64,000 bases of DNA from Tritrichomonas musculus. Its lineage: Eukaryota > Parabasalia > Tritrichomonadida > Tritrichomonadidae. The DNA lies in NCBI GenBank assembly GCA_039105265.1, contig JAPFFF010000013.1, positions 1,116,001-1,180,000 on the forward strand. Direction: 5' to 3'. Below are positions 59,707-64,000 of the stretch, in pieces. The position numbers were made by a program, and so were the translations under genes. Each line of letters starts with the position of its first letter. Position 1 is the first letter of the stretch. The notes beneath the pieces are model-generated. The model did no database searches. It had not been told where the DNA came from and saw only the letters and a program-made list of their open reading frames with translations.

Positions 59707-60329
59707 CTTAAAAAAAAATTTATAGAAATAACATAAATAATATTTATAAAAAATATTTGTATTTATTATTAAAATTGGTTAGAGTAAAAAAATAACTTTT
59801 TTTTCCTATCGTTGTAACCCCTATCATTATTCTCAATTTTTTGTGAAAGCCAAAAAATAAAAAAAAAAAACTTAGATATTTTGAGAAAAATTAAACGAAT
59901 TTCTGATAAAATAAAATAACAAAATAATATATATATATATATAAATGAATATATTATACTTTTTATAAAATGTATAATGTATTATTTCACTAAAGCTTGA
60001 ATTTTTGACTTACAGGCTGTTATATAGTGCAATTTGTATTGAAAAAGTTTATCTATTGTTGTATTCAATTTACTTTTTGAGAAATCCGGTTAAATAAGTT
60101 TCTAAAAATGTTCAAACTGCAAAAAAGTCCAAAGCGCGCAATCTCTTACTATCTCAAAATCATATTATCTCTTTTCCTCCAAAAAGAAAAGCAATGAAAT
60201 TTATAAAATATTTATGCTTTTGCTGACTTCTTGATATATATTTAGTATTGCTAGCTTACAATATTCTCCATTTCTTGGCTTTTAGATCAAATAAACAAAG
60301 GTATTCATCATAATGATACTCTTTTTTTT

Positions 60330-60365
60330 CTAACGCTAGACTAATGCTTAATATTCCAACAAAAT
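60330..60365 (+). repeat. Direct repeat copy 2 (CTAACGCTAGACTAATGC)
   Basis: Second copy of the 36-bp repeat at 59131-59168. Confidence 0.8.
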
Positions 60366-60518
60366 CTTTTAGATAAATACATGATAATAATGTCCTAATT
60401 GACACTTTAGTTTGAGAAATTATTCTATTTTTTATTATATTGTATATTCATGATTTTTAAAGATCCCTCAATTGTGCGCCTACTTTTTATAAAACATTTT
60501 TTTTTTTTTTTTTTTTTT

Positions 60519-60642
60519 TTTTTAGGAGTGTGAGCTTTTGGAGTATTCTTAGATAAGATTCGTGAAGCTGAACTTGTGGAGAAGAAGTATAGGCTAGGGG
60601 AAATAGCAACCTCAGCCCATATTGCCATTAATTCTTGTTAGG
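60519..60642 (+). pseudogene. Captured gene fragment in the Mutator element
   Basis: After a T22 run and TTTAG, the sequence becomes GC-richer. One frame reads AFGVFLDKIREAELVEKKYR then LGEIATSAHIAINSC to a TAG (60640-60642): helical and ordinary in composition, unlike the surrounding DNA. The poly-T/AG context looks like a 3' exon border or an old poly-A tract on the other strand. Family not recognised. It is the only coding-like piece in the element. Confidence 0.4.
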
Positions 60643-62909
60643 CGGTATTTTTCTATACTTATCAATTTCATACATAAAATCCCAATATCCTTAAAATCAA
60701 ATACCAACATCATAACCATTGCCCTTAGCTTAATTTTTTATCTTTTATAATTTCACCCCTCAAGAAGTACTTTCTAATAATTACCCTTCCAATCATACCA
60801 ATAATATCTTCCTTTTGCATGCCTTAAGTATATATAAAGAGTTTTTAATTCGCTCATTAGTATGATGGGAAAAAATTAAATTATAGTCTTTATAACTTTC
60901 ATAACTATATTATATATAATGAACATACTTGCACTATTTTGGTCACCATCAGTTTTTTCTTCTTCATGTTGAAATATAAAGAATCAATACAAAAAAAGTG
61001 TTTGCATATCTCAAATTTAAGGTAATATATATTCAGAATGACATGAATATCATTTATTTATGCTAATATAAAAGAGAAAGTACAATAGAACGAATATACA
61101 TGAATCAAATCTAAGTTATTTTTTTGTTTACATGGAGATTCATGATTTTATTATATATTTTTTATGTAATGTTCTAAAAAAGTAATAAAATAGTATTTTC
61201 TATTAGTTTCTCCTTTGAAATTTTAAAATTTAAATATATTATATATATATGTGATTGGATACATATCAATTATATGTTTAAATTATGCTAAAATAATATA
61301 CATATTCATATATTTATATTTTTAGGTAAATCTTATAAAGCTCTCAATTTATTTTTTGAATGAAAACATAAATTTATCATTAATAATTATATTATTATTA
61401 TTTTTTAATTTGATATTAGGCATATATATAAATAACAATAGTTATATTTTTAATATATATCTTCAATTTATCCAAATTATCGAGATGATTATATATTTTA
61501 GTCAATTATCTGAATAATATCATTTTAACAGGAATATATATGAGAATAATATTACATAACTGTTGTTTTACCAAATATCATGTGAAGATCAAAAATGTAT
61601 AGTAATTTCAAACTTTTCAAAACTAATTAAATTCATAAAATTATAAATGATAATAATATTTGCATAGAAATATAGTTAATAATCTTATTAAGTTAAGTAA
61701 ATCTTTTTTATATAAAGGAAAGCAAAGGATTTTCATTCAAATTTCATGAATTCTTTAATAAATAAAATATTTTTCGCGTAATTATATATTATAAGTGAAA
61801 ATAAAATTGATAATTTTGGATTAAAGCCTTATTAATTATATATTTACAAAATCATCTTATTTCATCTAAAAAAAAAAGTATTTTCATTTTTTAATCTATT
61901 GTAAAATCTAATGATACTGTTTTTAAAGTATTATTGATCAAAAAAAAAAACTTATTCAAAACATATTTAGAGATATTTAAATTTTATTATGTATCAATGC
62001 TTGTGAATAACCACAATTATTCCTCAGAATCTTCTCAATTTTTCCCTTCTCAAATATGTGTAGATTGACTTTAGCGGCAAAAATAATTCAAAATATAAAA
62101 TTATAATATCTTATTAAATAACATTTAATATAGGTATTAATATATATTATAATTATTATATAAAATATATTATACAAATATACATATTATACTATATTTA
62201 ATACTTATTATATCAAATTTATGATACTTTAATTGTTAATTCAAAATTTTCTTTGAAATATTGTTAATAAAAAAAATAACCTTTTCAAATTAAAATGTAT
62301 CAATATCTTAATATATTATGAATATGAATACTTTACCGGAAATAAATATAAATATAAATAAAAAATAAACAATTAAAAATAGATTTATATTATGAAAAAT
62401 AAAACATAAAAACAAAACCATTTTATATAAAAAATTTAATATATAAAAAACTATATTTCACTTGGAATTCGATATTATATGTTGATAAAAACGCAATCAT
62501 ATACAATTTATTAAAAAGAAACAATTTTTTGGAAATTTCAAATAATTTCCAAAATACGCTTTTTTTAATTCTATTATAATATTTTGATAATCAAGCTTCA
62601 TTATAACCAAAATATTGCAAAATTTTCTTTTTTTATATTTTCCATTTAAAAGATATAATAACCCATTAAAATGAATTTCTTCAAAATTTACTCAAAGTCA
62701 GCCTAGTTGATTTTCATGTAATATTCAATAAATATTATCATTTATACTTGATATAATTTATTTTTTGAATCTAATATCTTTATATCATATGTCGAATATT
62801 CCCAATTTTTAAAATATTTCTCCCAAAGATTAAAAATGATCTTAAAAAAATACCGGCAACATAATAATTTATTTTTCTAAATTGCATTAAAATTTATAAT
62901 TGTTTTTTT

Positions 62910-63073
62910 AAAACCTGGCGTTTTTGAAAAAACGAGTTTTTTAATTTTACCTGGCAGAAGGTCAAATGTGGCGTTTTTGATTTTTTTAAAAAATATTGAT
63001 CAAAAACGCCTTTAGAAAAAGTGAAAAATTGAGTAGTTGGAAAAAAATTGAATAGGCGTTTTTGATTTATCCC
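62910..63073 (-). repeat. Mutator element right terminal repeat
   Basis: Inverted copy of 57370-57534. The right target duplication CAGTTTTTAAT follows at 63074-63084, 10 bp before the stop codon side of the neighbouring protease gene. Confidence 0.93.
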
Positions 63074-63094
63074 CAGTTTTTAATGTAAGAAATA

Positions 63095-64000
63095 TCATTC
63101 AATTCTCTGATAAAATAACATATAAGCATCTTTTTTATGAGCCTCACTTCTATCAATTCTTGTTGCCACAGAATCATTGAAATTGTACCATTCGTTTGTA
63201 TTCGGGTCAATTGCAGCAGCTGTGTAATGACCGTAACCGAGACCGCCAATATGAAACACGGCGCCAATTAGCCTGAATTTCCCATTGTCACTTTTTGTAA
63301 AAGACGAAGCTTCCAGCACGTCAGGGTAGTCAACGTTTGTGTCAATTTTCAGTGAGAAGAGGCCCTTCCCAGAGAATCTTTTCATGTGAATAATGAGTGC
63401 CTTTTTCCCGCACTTTTCAACGCCGATCTCTTTCATTGGCGACACCATTTTTTTACAGCTGCCGCAGAGCCACTTGTTTCTCCATCCTAGCGACTCTCTT
63501 CTTGAGAAGTTCTGCAGACAAGTCTGCAACTTAATTGACCCAAACTTTCTAGGTATTTCAATTGAGAGGAACACAAACGGCTCGCGAACTTTTTCAATAT
63601 GTTTGCAAGAGGTGCAAATGATGCTCGAATAAAGAATGCCGTGAAAAGTGTCAACGATAGGGCTACTGTTTCTACTCACATGGACATCCCAACTGTCAGA
63701 TTCAGAGGTGATTTCAATTGGCCTTAAACGGCCGCCACGAAAAGCAGACTGGTTCAGATCCTCATGAAGGGCGTCGAGCAGAGAACAGAGAAACTCTTGA
63801 GAGTCGTGCTGCTCGTGATTTGCAAAATTTGAATAAAAAGTGACAAAAATTGAACGAAGGTCTGTTGGATTCCTCGGTGTCGATGAAGAACCTCCACAAA
63901 GACTCTCAAGAAAACGACGATAGGCGTGGGCAATTGCGCCACGAGATGACTTCACATTTGACGGATTTATTTGTGATGTGAAGTTGTCAGATAAAAAAAA
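63095..64000 (-). CDS. Ubiquitin-specific protease, N-terminus beyond window
   Basis: C-terminal ~300 residues of a C19-family deubiquitinase. The frame is open to the window edge, so the Cys box lies outside. Visible: FANHEQHDSQEFLCSLLDAL (the QQD/QE segment after the Cys box), two CxxC zinc pairs (CTSCKH, CGSCKK), VFLSIEIP, LIIHMKRF, and the His box GGLGYGHYTAAAIDP. Then WYNFNDSVATRI (Asn/Asp of the triad) and DAYMLFYQR at the end. All are as in active USPs. Much less AT-rich than the neighbourhood, as expected of a conserved housekeeping gene. Its 3' end lies ~20 bp from the inserted Mutator element, which may now supply its 3' processing signal. Confidence 0.92.
   Translation of the reverse strand, partial: FFLSDNFTSQINPSNVKSSRGAIAHAYRRFLESLCGGSSSTPRNPTDLRSIFVTFYSNFANHEQHDSQEFLCSLLDALHEDLNQSAFRGGRLRPIEITSESDSWDVHVSRNSSPIVDTFHGILYSSIICTSCKHIEKVREPFVFLSIEIPRKFGSIKLQTCLQNFSRRESLGWRNKWLCGSCKKMVSPMKEIGVEKCGKKALIIHMKRFSGKGLFSLKIDTNVDYPDVLEASSFTKSDNGKFRLIGAVFHIGGLGYGHYTAAAIDPNTNEWYNFNDSVATRIDRSEAHKKDAYMLFYQRIE

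Larger units (their letters stand above)
57370..63073. mobile_element. Mutator-type (Pack-MULE-like) element, 5.7 kb
   Basis: Terminal inverted repeats of 165 and 164 bp (57370-57534, 62910-63073) starting GGGATAAATCAAAAACGCC are essentially identical. Flanks are CAGTTTTTAAA (57359-57369) and CAGTTTTTAAT (63074-63084), a 10-11-bp target duplication; Mutator-like elements make 9-11-bp duplications and long terminal repeats. No transposase is encoded. The 5.4-kb interior is AT-rich non-coding apart from a gene-like fragment (60519-60642) and smaller repeats. Confidence 0.85.

Noticed and set aside
60425-60628. Minus-strand 67-codon frame with a Lys run
   Set aside because: Translation of a poly-T tract; the plus-strand frame is the coding-like one here.

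Overview
The window looks like a piece of a trichomonad protist chromosome, most likely a Tritrichomonas-type genome. The host DNA is extremely AT-rich with long homopolymers, and its genes belong to families expanded in trichomonads: protein kinases followed by Sel1 repeats, BspA-like leucine-rich repeats, ankyrin arrays and an F5/8-type (discoidin) protein. No intron with the trichomonad splice consensus was seen. Species cannot be fixed from sequence reading alone.

Layout. 0.5-14.4 kb is a host gene cluster: a kinase-Sel1 gene, a Mutator-like transposase fused to a ubiquitin-specific protease (one frameshift), a discoidin-domain gene, a second kinase-Sel1 gene (one frameshift) and an LCAT/phospholipase-like secreted lipase. 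14.9-17.5 kb is a pile of small DNA transposons: an hAT-like element (8-bp target duplication) containing a second element with its own 8-bp duplication, then a decayed mariner element. 17,984-40,239 is a complete 22.3-kb Maverick/Polinton with ~500-bp terminal inverted repeats and a T5 target duplication.

The Maverick has distinctly higher GC than its surroundings and all its large reading frames are open. It carries a virus-like set: protein-primed DNA polymerase B, retrovirus-like integrase, A32-like packaging ATPase, a double-jelly-roll major capsid candidate, a penton-like candidate, a 2246-residue duplicated spike/fibre-like protein, two HNH nucleases, a bZIP/AT-hook-like regulator, several small virion-like proteins, long tandem repeats and a tRNA-like RNA polymerase III unit. 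Most of its genes have a TTTTT box 6-16 nt before the ATG. No adenain-type maturation protease was recognised, and the integrase has Asn where the DD35E glutamate is expected. Replication (PolB), integration (INT), packaging (ATPase) and capsid genes together imply a mobile element that can, or once could, form particles.

40.2-48.1 kb holds gene scraps and a huge, nearly perfect inverted repeat (two 1538-bp arms around a 1.48-kb centre). 48.2-54.9 kb is an ankyrin-repeat locus of seven repeat pairs split by expanding ~21-24-bp minisatellites and by a 1.5-kb terminal-inverted-repeat insertion. 55.4-57.0 kb is a BspA-like leucine-rich-repeat pseudogene. 57,370-63,073 is a 5.7-kb Mutator-type element with 165-bp terminal repeats and a 10-11-bp target duplication; it encodes no transposase but contains a gene-like fragment (a Pack-MULE-like structure). 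It sits about 20 bp past the stop codon of a conventional ubiquitin-specific protease gene that runs off the right edge.
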